A stretch of DNA of 21,042 nucleotides from Conidiobolus incongruus B7586 (Eukaryota; Entomophthoromycota; Entomophthoromycetes; Entomophthorales; Conidiobolaceae), in the NCBI GenBank assembly GCA_000697335.1, contig JNEM01012860.1:1-21042 (forward strand), in the 5' to 3' direction. Below are positions 1-9,479 of this stretch, piece by piece. The notes beneath the pieces were generated by a model. It searched no databases and was not told the DNA's origin. It worked only from the letters and a program-made list of their open reading frames with translations. The stretch's first letter is position 1; each line of letters begins with the position of its first letter. A program made the translations under genes and the position numbers.

Positions 1-2770
1 TATAAATTATTTATTATATAATATTTTTATTCAATTAATTAATTTATTGAACAATAGATTAAATAAAGATTTATAATAAAATTATTTTTTATAAAAATCT
101 ATGATTAAAATCTATATAATTAATAAAATTTGATTTTTTTATTCAAATTATATATATACTCCAAGATACCCAAAAAATAAATTTCAATTTTAGCTATGGA
201 TTATTATTTTTATTTAAAATCAAAAAATAAGAAATATCTATTAATAATATTGATAGCTTGGCTAATATTAATATAATATTGAAGGTTTTTGAGAATTTTT
301 TTTGATTATATTCAAATGTATAACTTTATAACTATAATATATTATATTTCTCTATAATTTGTTAAAATAAAGGTAGTATGTAACAATGGTATTATTTATC
401 ATATATTAATTTTAATTTGATAAAGATATATTAAAATTCTTATTATAGCTTACTATATATATAATAATTATATTTATCGTATTATTATTCATTTTAATAT
501 ATAAAAGTGATATAATATTTTAATACTTAATAATTAATTGGAAAAGATTTTTTTATTTCAAAAACTTATATATTTTTGTATTTTTCAAATCATTTCTTTT
601 TACTTATAAAAAATTAAATATGAATTATTATTTATAAATCCATTACTCAATATTATTTATGGGTAAAGTAAAAAAAATAAGTTCTCTTACTATTGTCCTA
701 TAATTGAATAATTAAATAATTAAAAAATAAAAAATAAAAAATTAAAAATAGTAACTATATAAGAACAGTATATTTCAAAGATAAATTAAAACTTTTAATT
801 ATATATTCTCTTAAGAAATTAATTAAAAAATTTAATTTCCAATGGCCTTGGGAAATAATATATTATATCAAATGTTATATTTTAAAAGTTACAAAAGTTA
901 TTTATATTAATTAAAATTAACTGTATATTTTTAATTAATTTTCATCTTAATAAGTATTATTAAAGATATTTTTTCAAATCATTTTAGTCATATCAATAAT
1001 CTACTCAAACCTTTTTTGGATTTAGATATGTAATTTTTGATAAGGTAAATAACGATATTATATATCTTAAAAAATTATTTATAATATAACTTGATTATTA
1101 TAAACAGCTTGGAATAAATGAAATTATATTGGCTTAAAATAATGAAAATATAAATTCTACCACTCAGTGTTAAAAGTTTGAATTTTATCTTTTTTTTATA
1201 TTTTAGATGATTAACTGTAATTTTATTTTATTATCCCCAACCAACTTATTATTTTATTTTTTGATTAATAATCCTTTACTGTGATTTCGATTAATTATTC
1301 TTTGATATTTCATAATTGGTTTAAATAATTAGGATTGATTAATATATTATTATATACTTTACAAAAGCCATTTAAAAAATCTTTTAGTCAAATTATGCTT
1401 TAAAAATTTTTAATAAATTATATCAAAGTTCATTTTTATAAGAGTTTTGAATATTCAAATTTATTGAAATAAACATTATATATAAAAGTAATAATAGACT
1501 CAAAAATAATTCCTTTATATATATATATTTTAATAATGCTTGATAGCTATATTATATACAATTGAGACTTGATATAATAACATAAATGATTTTATATTTA
1601 GGGAAATTTTATTAAAAGGTTAAATTTATTACTTAAGTCGGTATATTTGAAATTCTAAAAAGACTCTTATACAACATGACTTGTTCTTTTATAGACTGGA
1701 TACTAGCTATTAAAAAGCCGTATAATATTGGAAATTGAGTAAAACTTGAATAAATCTGAAATATATATTTTTAAATTTTTTATTCTATCTTATTAATTAG
1801 GGTTGCTAAATAAGAATCTAATTTTTCTTATTATTTCAAGATAAAAAGGTTATCATGGTATTTAATATTTTAATATAAATGAAAATAGTATGTATTAATT
1901 TCTTTATTATTTTAATCAAAATATTATTGTAAAATTCAATGCCCATGGTATAGTTAGTAATTTATCTTAGCTTTTATTCAATATTAATTGATATACTTGA
2001 TTCTAATTGAAATTTTGGGCAAAATAGTGATATAATAAACTCAATAATTATTCATTATGATAATGATTACAATGGATGAAACCATATATATGGTAGAGTT
2101 AAAAAAGAGAATATATATTAAAATAATTTATACATAATTTATCATTATCAAGACAAAAGATATCCAACTAATATTCAAATAAACGTTTAAATTGAAATTT
2201 TTTATATTATTTTCAATTGGAAGTTTAACTAAATATTATATAAATCTAAATTGATTAATATGTAATATAATGTATTTTAAAAAGATGAGTTTAACTAGAA
2301 ATAATGTACCTTTACTAAGATCTATATCAATATCTATTAAATGCACACTTCAATCCAATTAGAAATTTTATAAAATTTGAATGTTTATTAAACTAAGTAG
2401 AGTACTTATGACTGTAAAACAATTTTTAAAATTATCTAAAGCTGATTGAATAAATGAGATTGACTTAAAAAACGATTATTCAATATAACTGTGTTAAATT
2501 AAAAGCTAAAAACATTAATATTATGATAAATTGAATAAATGAAGCAACCTTTTACAATTACAATTATATTTGAGTTTTTAATTGATTAAATCCTTATTTA
2601 AATTAACCAATTTATTATGATAATTTAAACTTTTGAATAATTTTAATTAAAATTTAATTTGATTAAATTTGAAAACTTACAAATTATAATTGAAGATAAA
2701 TGCAATAAATATATAGGTTATCGAATTAGATTATATCCATATTATATCAAAATTAATTACTAAAACCAAG
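1..2770. other. AT-rich intergenic DNA, no gene seen
   Basis: I see no open frame of useful length, no tRNA and no coding-like rise in G+C across this stretch. It is mostly A/T runs and short TA tracts. The only local structure I noted is a 14-base perfect palindrome at 2081-2094. The last 100 bases are probably promoter for the gene at 2855. Confidence 0.7.
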
Positions 2771-2778
2771 TATATAAA
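2771..2778 (+). promoter_or_regulatory. TATA box of the secreted-protein gene
   Basis: TATATAAA lies 77 bases before the start codon at 2855, a usual distance for a TATA-type eukaryotic promoter. The surrounding DNA is itself AT-rich, so chance matches are common. The position directly ahead of a clear gene is the main support. Confidence 0.45.
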
Positions 2779-2800
2779 TCATCGGATCTGTTACATTTCT

Positions 2801-2821
2801 ATGTCAAAAGTTAGCTATTAA
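2801..2821 (+). other. possible six-codon upstream ORF
   Basis: An ATG at 2801 opens six codons (MSKVSY) and ends with TAA at 2819-2821, 33 bases before the main start. If transcription begins about 25-30 bases after the TATA box at 2771, this ATG sits almost at the 5' end of the mRNA and may be skipped or not transcribed. It is a sequence observation only. Confidence 0.25.
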
Positions 2822-2854
2822 TTAGTTTTAATTTTAATTTTAACCTTTATCACT

Positions 2855-3343
2855 ATGTTATTCCAATTAATCTTAAGCGCTTTGCCAGCATTGGCTCACG
2901 TCGAAACAGCTGGCAAGTTTCAAAATTCAATGTATTCCCCCGACACCAATGTCAATTTTGGCCAATTCCAAATGGAGATTGACAACACTTTGAATCCCTC
3001 TGGCTACCGTCAAATTTGGATTCCTAGTGAGTATTTCACCGAAGGTAGACTTTTCAAACGTCATGACAATTTTGGAAACGCTTTAGTCACTACTCCATTC
3101 ACCAATGTGCCATCCACCTTATCTCACGATATTGATAATTATGGCAACTTCCAATTCACTCAATTTCCATTGATTGGTACTCATTATGGCCATTGGAACA
3201 TTCTTCCCTATTATAGCCGTTTTGGTAACATCCCATCTTTCAAACGCATCATCCCAGGAATTCAAGCAAGTAACATTGCTTCTCCTCAATTGAATTTTGA
3301 GGTTGACAAGGTGGCTAACGTCGGTCAAAAGGGCAATTTTTAA
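2855..3343 (+). CDS. small secreted cysteine-free protein, function unknown
   Basis: An intronless frame encodes 162 residues. The first 14 (MLFQLILSALPALA) form a typical signal peptide with cleavage probably after ALA, so the product should enter the secretory pathway. The mature part has no cysteine and no later membrane segment. It is rich in Asn, Phe, Tyr, Gly and Pro and carries four spaced aromatic-glycine motifs of the form [D/N/R]-[F/Y]-G-[N/Q] at about residues 34-37, 72-75, 95-98 and 122-125, which suggests a degenerate internal repeat. The G+C content and codon choice are far above the flanking DNA, so it is real coding sequence. The ATG is chosen because the signal peptide starts exactly there. 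A TATA box precedes it and AATAAA follows. I do not recognise the family. A structural wall or spore-coat protein or a secreted effector would fit, but this is guesswork. Confidence 0.85.
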   Translation: MLFQLILSALPALAHVETAGKFQNSMYSPDTNVNFGQFQMEIDNTLNPSGYRQIWIPSEYFTEGRLFKRHDNFGNALVTTPFTNVPSTLSHDIDNYGNFQFTQFPLIGTHYGHWNILPYYSRFGNIPSFKRIIPGIQASNIASPQLNFEVDKVANVGQKGNF

Positions 3344-3377
3344 ACTCCTATTCATTTAATCTGATTTAACGATTATG

Positions 3378-3383
3378 AATAAA
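3378..3383 (+). terminator. polyadenylation signal of the secreted-protein gene
   Basis: AATAAA occurs 35 bases after the stop codon at 3343, the usual place for a 3' end signal. Confidence 0.5.
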
Positions 3384-3882
3384 ATTTAGGTTATAACCTT
3401 TCAAATAATATTTCAAAATTTATTAACATTTGATAACGTTACGTAGTTTTTTAAATATCATGTTTGATTCATCCAAAGAATTTATTTGTTTTATAGCTTT
3501 ATTGACTATTTAAAAAAAATAGTATATAGATTATTTTAAATTAATTATTTTCTAGCTTTATAATTTTAATTGTAGTAGGTTTTTAAACTCTATCAAGATT
3601 AGAATTTTTCAATTTAATCTTGAATATTGAAAAAATAAAACATACTAAGATTTTAATCATTAAAATCAATTTGTTGTAAGTTAATGTAATTATAGTACTT
3701 ATATTTGAGAACAATAATTTAATGAATAGATGAATTAATTTAATGAAAAAAAAATTAAATATTAAAAAATGGTATACAAATTAGAGATTATTAATAAATA
3801 GTAAAAAAAATTTAATGAAATTAATAGAAAATAGGAAGGATTTGGATTTGATAAAATAAACAATGAATCTTATTATGGAGAG
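3384..3882. other. AT-rich spacer, no gene seen
   Basis: Only short AT-rich frames occur here. The right end holds the downstream flank of the minus-strand tRNA-Pro, including its likely Pol III stop (AAAA on the plus strand at 3853-3856). Confidence 0.65.
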
Positions 3883-3953
3883 GGCTCGACTGGGAATCGA
3901 ACCCAGGACCTCTCCCACCCTAAGGGAGAATTATACCACTAAACCATCGAGCC
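3883..3953 (-). tRNA. tRNA-Pro (anticodon AGG)
   Basis: Read on the minus strand this is a complete 71-nt tRNA without intron. The acceptor stem GGCTCGA pairs perfectly with TCGAGCC. The anticodon stem CTCCC/GGGAG encloses the loop TTAGGGT, giving anticodon AGG, which is deaminated to IGG in eukaryotes and reads proline codons. The T arm carries the B-box GGTTCGATTCC inside a CTGGG/CCCAG stem. No CCA is encoded. A run of four T on the minus strand at 3856-3853 can serve as Pol III terminator. Confidence 0.95.
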
Positions 3954-4085
3954 TTAAAAAAATTCTTTTACATCATTTTATTATTAACAAATTCATTTTA
4001 TTCCATTAATTTGAAATTTTTTTATCAATAATTTCCATTATTAAATTTTCTTATTATTTTAATTCCATTTACTACAATTAATTAA

Positions 4086-5913
4086 TATTATTAAGTGTTT
4101 CGCTTTTTTCAGTTTTTTATAATTATTTTATTAGTTCGAGATTTTATTCTGTATGAATATATAATCATTTTACACATCCAAATATTGAAATTCTATAAAC
4201 ATTTTCAACTCATTGAACTTTATATTTTATTCCTAGCACCAAACAGATCCTATTTTTAATTAAAATCCTGAAAAAAAATACAATTTAAGGTACAAAATAT
4301 TTACAATGATATCATTATATTTTAAAATAATCTGGTAAGGAAGAAGAATTTGCCATTTTATTAAATCACTTAAAGGATGATTGCTTATCTTCCCCAAATC
4401 TCCACCATATTAGGGGATCTAGCAAAACTTGAAAGATAAATGTAAAATTGGAATATTTCAAACAAAAAACCAAACGGATGAGTAATAATGTGAGAATGAC
4501 ATATATCGAATTATATTTGGAATTAAATATGAATCAAATGGCTTATAGGATTTACTTTGGGATTGGTTGATGGTGTAAGCTGTAAAGATTTGAGTCAGTT
4601 GATGAAATTGATTACAAAAAATTTTGAGGAGTGAAAATTTTAATAGTAATTACCATAAAATATTATATAGTTTGATCTATTGGCTGATGATAATTGTAGA
4701 TTTTATATCATTAAAAAGATTATAAGCTATTTTTCATCATATATTCATAGTGGTAATATAATCATTCAAGTTATAAAGCATATTGACTAATTTTAAAATA
4801 GGCCAAGGAGATCCAATATCTCGTAGTCATTAGTAACTTACTATTCCACCAATTGATTCCATCTGACGGAAGCATTCAACCAATAGGATTGCAGTTCAAC
4901 AACTACACCATACAGCAATTGATTCTTTTTCTAAACCAAAAGAATTCTCAGCCCACGTTTGGGCTCAAGTTCAGATATGATCAAAATAATATTCAGTGCC
5001 TAATCCTCATAGTATCCGATAGTTGCAAAAATCCTAAAGTAATCAATGCACTATGCATGAGAATGTTCCAACTGATGAATATGAATAATTCTTATGGTGA
5101 AATTGACTAAAATTAAACTTTAATTGGGTAGAGTTAACTTTTTTGATTTGAATAATAATGAATCTTGAAAACAGATGATAAAATTGAATAGTGATCAAAG
5201 TGATGATTTTCATTAGTTTAGACCCAATAACCATGTTAACTCTCCCGTTGAAAATGACTGATCCAACAATTTGAACTTTTATCAAAATTGAAAATTCTCA
5301 TCAAATACCATGAAATAATTTAATAACCATACTGATTTTTAAATTTGACACACTTTCAATAATTTCAAATTACCAATTATTACAAAACTTGTCTTAATCT
5401 CGAGTTAATCGGCCAGTTATAACAAGAGTAAAATAAATTCCCATCTATTTAATTTGAACTCAGCAACTAAATTGGAGAAGCGAGGAAGACGATCAAATTA
5501 AAATAAGTTACGGAATATGAAATCGGCAAATTTGATATTTATTACTATTTGTCATCATATTAATAAACATATTATAGAAACCTTTCACCCGATAAATCCC
5601 AGTTCTTCAATGTTTTAACTTAATACGACTTGAAATAATCTTCCATAATATCAAAAATCAAACTGACCATTCTAGCAATACAGCTGTCAATCTCATCCTA
5701 GAATTAAAGAAATACCAACAACTCAAGTTCATCACACAGTACAACAATGTCAATAATATGATAGGTATTGGGATGAAATGGCAATGTCAAAACAGTTCCA
5801 ATACATGTAATCAACAGTATAATGTTCAAAGATTTAATTTATCATTATCTAATATCGGAAAATTAAAAATAATAAATTCATATTTCGAACCCATAATAAT
5901 AAATAATATTTAA
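4086..5913 (+). pseudogene. decayed F-box/leucine-rich-repeat-like gene
   Basis: Several coding-like segments lie on this strand in different frames, separated by stops. They are 4086-4259 (contains DFILYEY, weakly like an F-box start), 4331-4432 (LLNHLKDDCLSSPNLHHI), 4533-4634 (CKDLSQLMKLI), 4802-5110 (103 codons), roughly 5190-5280 (SLDPITMLTLPL) and 5596-5913 (105 codons, with NLIRLEIIF). Their Leu/Ile/Asn spacing resembles leucine-rich repeats. Two uninterrupted frames of over 100 codons are unlikely in DNA this rich in stop codons. An acceptor-like TAG with an upstream ACTAAT precedes 4802. I tried to connect the pieces with introns of about 50 nt like those of the neighbour genes and found no consistent solution, so I call it a dead host gene. 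An unusual intron-rich live gene remains possible. The right end is only 71 bases before the OTU gene. F-box/LRR proteins are SCF ubiquitin-ligase adaptors; that assignment is weak here. Confidence 0.4.
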
Positions 5914-5984
5914 TTAAATAAAATTTATTTAATATAATTTAATCATTTATTTCTTTGATTTTTATTATTCAATAATAATTAATA

Positions 5985-7290
5985 ATGGTAAAAAAGAAAT
6001 TTAGAGATAATAATCAATCACATAAAAAATTAAATAATAATAATAATAATAATAATAAAGTAATACAATGCAATGACTAGTAAATAATTTATTTAATTCA
6101 ATAACATATAGAAAAGAAATATAGTTAGTAATGATGACTTCACTCTGCAAGTAACTACTTCATTATGCATCAATAAATAAAAAATTGACTGTTTTTATAA
6201 GGATTGTGAATTAGACTTTTACCACCTTCTCAAACCTATGGGCCTTAGAATAAAATATATTGAGGGGGACGGCAATTGCATGTTCCGTGCCTTAAGCGAC
6301 CAACTTGAGGGCAGCGAGCACAAACATCAAGAATTCAGGGAGAAAGTATGTGACTATATGTTGAAGCACAGAGAACATTTTGAACCATTTGTCAATTCCG
6401 ATGAAGGTAGCTTTGAGGAGCAAATTAAAAATATGAAAATGGGTGGGACTTATGGCGGTCAGTTGGAATTGGTAGCGTTCACCAATTTATTCAAAGTGTC
6501 AATCCATATTTATAATGATGATGGTAATATAATGAGGATTGATCCAACTACTATGGGTTTGGACCAAAGTGGCGAGGAGGTGTTTAAATTTTTTCCTATA
6601 TTACATATTGCGTAAGATATTTGAGTTATTAGTTCAATATTTATATTTACTTAAATTTTTATAGTTATCATTCTTGGGAACATTACAGTTCCATTAGGAA
6701 ATTTGACGGTCCAATGGAAGGCTTGCCAAAAATTGAACACAAAGTAATACCAGTCACACATCAATTTAAAATTCATTACTAATTATGCAAATTAGCCTAC
6801 TAGCTCAGAAATTGACGAATTTATTACGAATAATACTACATTGAACAAGGCTTTAAATCGTCTCGAGGGTTACCAACAATTCAAAATAGACAGCGAAGTG
6901 AAACTTTTATTAATTAGAAATTGTGGCAACGTTGAGAATGTATTAAAGACATTACACGAATGTGAATTAGCTAACAAAATGCCAACTTTTGCTGAAATGT
7001 TAAAGAAACCTAAAGAACTCACTCCTCTACCAGCACAATTCAAAATTGGACAAGAAACATCTGTGAGTGATATTAAACTCGATGATTTGAATTTGGAAAT
7101 CAATCAAAATAATAAGGATGAACCTACGACTAATATTGATCTTTCGACCTTCATTAAACTCTCTAAAAGGCAGGCTAAGAAGGAGAAAAAATTGAAGAGA
7201 GATAAAATGAACAAAAATATTCCAGAGATGACATCTTCAACCGTCACGATACCTCAGCCTATGGATAATATAAATTATATTAGAATTTAA
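5985..7290 (+). CDS. OTU-domain cysteine deubiquitinase (OTUD3-like)
   Basis: Five exons: 5985-6059, 6112-6150, 6202-6611, 6665-6743 and 6796-7290. The introns are 52, 51, 53 and 52 nt with GTAA donors and TAG/AAG acceptors; the last has a TTACTAAT branch site. Together they encode 365 residues. The OTU fold starts near residue 51 (GLRIKYIEGDGNCMFRAL); the catalytic residues are Asp61, Cys64 and His181 in the WEHYSSIR motif. This is the arrangement of OTUD3-type proteases that cut ubiquitin chains. The N-terminus is basic with eight Asn in a row (17-24). After the OTU domain a helical stretch near 230-260 resembles a UBA/CUE ubiquitin-binding helix set, and a Lys-rich segment (KRQAKKEKKLKR) near 325-340 may be coiled or nuclear. 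The catalytic His lies across the third intron, which supports the splice model. AATAAA at 7289-7294 overlaps the stop codon. The exact first exon is the least certain part. Confidence 0.9.
6033..6056 (+). repeat. (AAT)8 microsatellite inside the OTU gene
   Basis: Eight perfect AAT codons in exon 1 encode the poly-Asn run. Trinucleotide slippage here would change length without shifting the frame. Confidence 0.9.
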
Positions 7291-7294
7291 TAAA
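7289..7294 (+). terminator. polyadenylation signal overlapping the OTU stop codon
   Basis: AATAAA shares two bases with the TAA stop at 7288-7290. I saw no clearer hexamer in the next 200 bases, so a very short 3' UTR is possible, or a non-canonical signal is used. Confidence 0.3.
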
Positions 7295-7480
7295 TTATTA
7301 TCCAATTAATCACCATCATCAACATAAATTTTTCGAATTTTTGTAATATTATAAAATTTTTAGGTTTGATCAATTCAATTCAAATTTGAAAAATTTCATT
7401 TCTTGAAGTGAGTTGGCACATTTCTTATTATTTTCATTATTAATTCCAAAAAAAATGAAATGATGTCCCCATTACCATAA

Positions 7481-8123
7481 TTGGCAAAAGCACTTCAAAT
7501 CTTTAAAATTAGTTTACTTCCACAAAAGTCTAACACCTATCAAATTACTAAATAAGATCTAAATGGTGAAGTGAGTAAACTATTGGCTGGATGAATTGGT
7601 TATTAAGATTCTTATTATTAATAGTTTGATATAGAATGATATTATATTAATAGGAACAATTTTGAGCTAATACACATTATAGAAATTGGAATAAATTCAC
7701 TCAACTCATCCAAATTGTTATTTATTAGAATATATGTTTATTTAAAAAATTTATTAGAAATTGATTATAAATGAGAATTTTAAAATGAATTTCATATAAT
7801 ATATTATTAAAATGTTTTGGTTTAAGACTTTGATATCAAATTTTAAAAATAATAAAATAATAAAAATTAATGAGAAACTCAAGATTTAAAGCTGAAATAG
7901 GCATATTCAAAAATAGAACAATGCATACATATTTGATATAATTCTTAATAATAATCAATTGATCAGATATTAATATTGATGAATAATTAAAAGATCTGTT
8001 GAAAAAATCAAATTATTGAATAATGAATTTGCTTTCAATCGACATTATTGTATACTCGAGATTATATATCCAGAAAATGAAAACTGGATTGATTCATTGA
8101 AATTGAGTAATTTTGAAGTCTAA
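7481..8123 (+). pseudogene. second LRR-like gene relic
   Basis: Three coding-like open segments on the plus strand, 7481-7555 (LAKALQIFKISLLP), 7640-7774 (NNFELIHIIEIGINSLNSSK) and 7983-8123 (46 codons, ending WIDSLKLSNFEV), have the Leu/Ile/Asn rhythm of leucine-rich repeats and slightly raised G+C. Stops separate them, and I found no start codon with a continuous spliced frame. They resemble the relic at 4086-5913 in style, which suggests the OTU gene sits between two dead members of one family, but I could not establish direct sequence identity by eye. Random AT-rich frames also yield Leu, Ile, Lys and Asn, so confidence is low. Confidence 0.28.
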
Positions 8124-8777
8124 ATATTGTAAAATAAATACCTTATTATGGCATATGATTTAGTGGTATAAATTTTTCATATAATAGGAGGGATGCTGTG
8201 TTTGATTCTGTGTCAAAAACTTATAAATTGTTCAATATTTTTTATCTCTGATATTCTTTCATTTTAACTATTTTTTAATATTTATTTTTAAAATTAATTA
8301 TTTAGTATTATCAAAATTTAATTTATATTATGATAAATTTATCATATTATCTAATCAATTCCAATTAAATTTTATTATTATATATTCAATTTGTATTATC
8401 CAAATGACTATTATTAATTATATAAAATAAAATCATAATTTATTAATTCATTTAGTAAATTATTAATTTTAATTACATAAATATTTTATTTATTAAAAAT
8501 TATATTATTGTATATTTGATATTATATATTAATTTGAACAAATTTGAATTGTTGAAAGTTAGAAAAATTTACAATTGTAATCATATCATACAAATGATAT
8601 ATTTATTTTCCATATTCTCAAAAGTTCATTGCTAAAATATTCAAAGATACTTGATTTAATTATAATGTTGGATATCTTATTAACTTTTAGATAATTATTA
8701 GATATAATAAAAACTATTTTGTTTATGTTACTATCTAGAAACTAACCTTGTTTTATATTTAATACATTATACATATA
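8124..8777. other. AT-rich spacer, no gene seen
   Basis: A TATAAA at 8167 is followed by a 23-codon frame from 8193, but the spacing is too short for a promoter and start pair, and nothing coding-like follows. The rest is plain AT-rich sequence. Confidence 0.6.
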
Positions 8778-8819
8778 ATCAAAAGAATTACTGTAATATT
8801 ACAAATTCATTCTTTTGAT
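8778..8819. repeat. 11-bp inverted repeat with palindromic loop
   Basis: ATCAAAAGAAT at 8778-8788 is the exact reverse complement of ATTCTTTTGAT at 8809-8819. The 20-base interval contains a second perfect palindrome, TGTAATATTACA (8792-8803). It lies just before the tRNA-Lys-like relic and could extrude as a nested cruciform or fold as an RNA hairpin. Confidence 0.7.
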
Positions 8820-8834
8820 AAACGAAAAGGTGAA

Positions 8835-8907
8835 GTCTGATTATATCAGTCATTAGAGCATTAAACCTTTAATCTGAGGATAGTGGATTCGAGCTCCAAG
8901 TTCGGCG
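8835..8907 (+). pseudogene. degenerate tRNA-Lys(TTT)-like sequence
   Basis: The 73 bases match the general pattern of a fungal tRNA-Lys: TTAGAGCATTA before the anticodon region, TTTAATCT after it, and a T arm TGGATTCGAGCTCCA. The implied anticodon is TTT. Several core features are damaged. The conserved T33 is C, the D stem keeps only two pairs, the GG of the D loop is lost, the acceptor stem has a T-C clash, and the T stem lacks its first pair. I therefore call it a tRNA pseudogene rather than a working tRNA. It is enclosed by GAAAAGG (8824-8830) and CCTTTTC (8913-8919), which could pair around it. A tRNA-derived SINE head is an alternative. Confidence 0.6.
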
Positions 8908-9388
8908 ATTTTCCTTTTCAATCTTATTGTGTATTTATTATAACTTGTTTATATAATATTATCTTCAATCATATATGCGTATTTAATATTTTATACACTG
9001 AAATATTTTTAATGAACTGATCATCAATTGAATTAAACCCAACTAATTTGATGTTTAATTATTTTATTTTGAAGAAATAAATTGATATTATTTCACAAAT
9101 TATCATTATTAAGAATTTTTTATTTCACATAATATAAAGTATAGATTGATCTTATGCCTTAATATTTTTGCTTATCCTTATATGATTTGATTAATTTAAT
9201 CTGATAATTGTCTAATAAACTAAATTCAACAATTAATATTGATGAAACTGATGGTTTAAGAAATACCACATTATTACCATAGAAATGAAAAAATGGGAAA
9301 TTTTTTAATTTCTAATTTTTCAAGCATATTATTAATTTCAAATAAAAAAATATATACAAAACAAATAAGAAAATAAATAGTTTTGAAT

Positions 9389-9410
9389 TATATATATATA
9401 TATATATATA
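9389..9410. repeat. (TA)11 microsatellite
   Basis: Twenty-two bases of perfect TA dinucleotides, shortly before the extremely AT-rich repeat block. Confidence 0.9.
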
Positions 9411-9479
9411 ATAATTTTTTTGATTAAAAAATTAATTTTTTAAAATTAATTGTTTAATTTAATTATATTTAAACCAAAT

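Noticed and set aside
3119-3355. Minus-strand frame of 78 codons
   Set aside because: It lies opposite the secreted-protein gene, has no signal or motif, and is explained as its antisense shadow.
4753-4801. 49-nt intron candidate (GTAATA ... ACTAATTTTAAAATAG) before the 4802 frame
   Set aside because: Size and signals are good, but the upstream exon would have only ten open codons before a stop in the needed frame, so I did not build a gene on it.
5043-5285. Minus-strand frame of 80 codons opposite the LRR-like relic
   Set aside because: It begins with TTG, not ATG, and the plus strand reads more like a repeat protein over the same bases.
6870-7103. Minus-strand frame of 77 codons inside the OTU gene
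   Set aside because: Antisense shadow of exon 5, which is firmly placed by splice phase and sequence.
7511-7581. Imperfect inverted repeat AGTTTACTTCCAC / GTGAAGTGAGTAAACT
   Set aside because: Pairing is interrupted and the left arm lies in the LRR-like relic; no sign of a transposon end or terminator.
8193-8264. 23-codon frame (MLCLILCQKLINC...) after a TATAAA
   Set aside because: The start lies only about 20 bases after the TATA motif, the frame is tiny, and the flanks are not coding-like.
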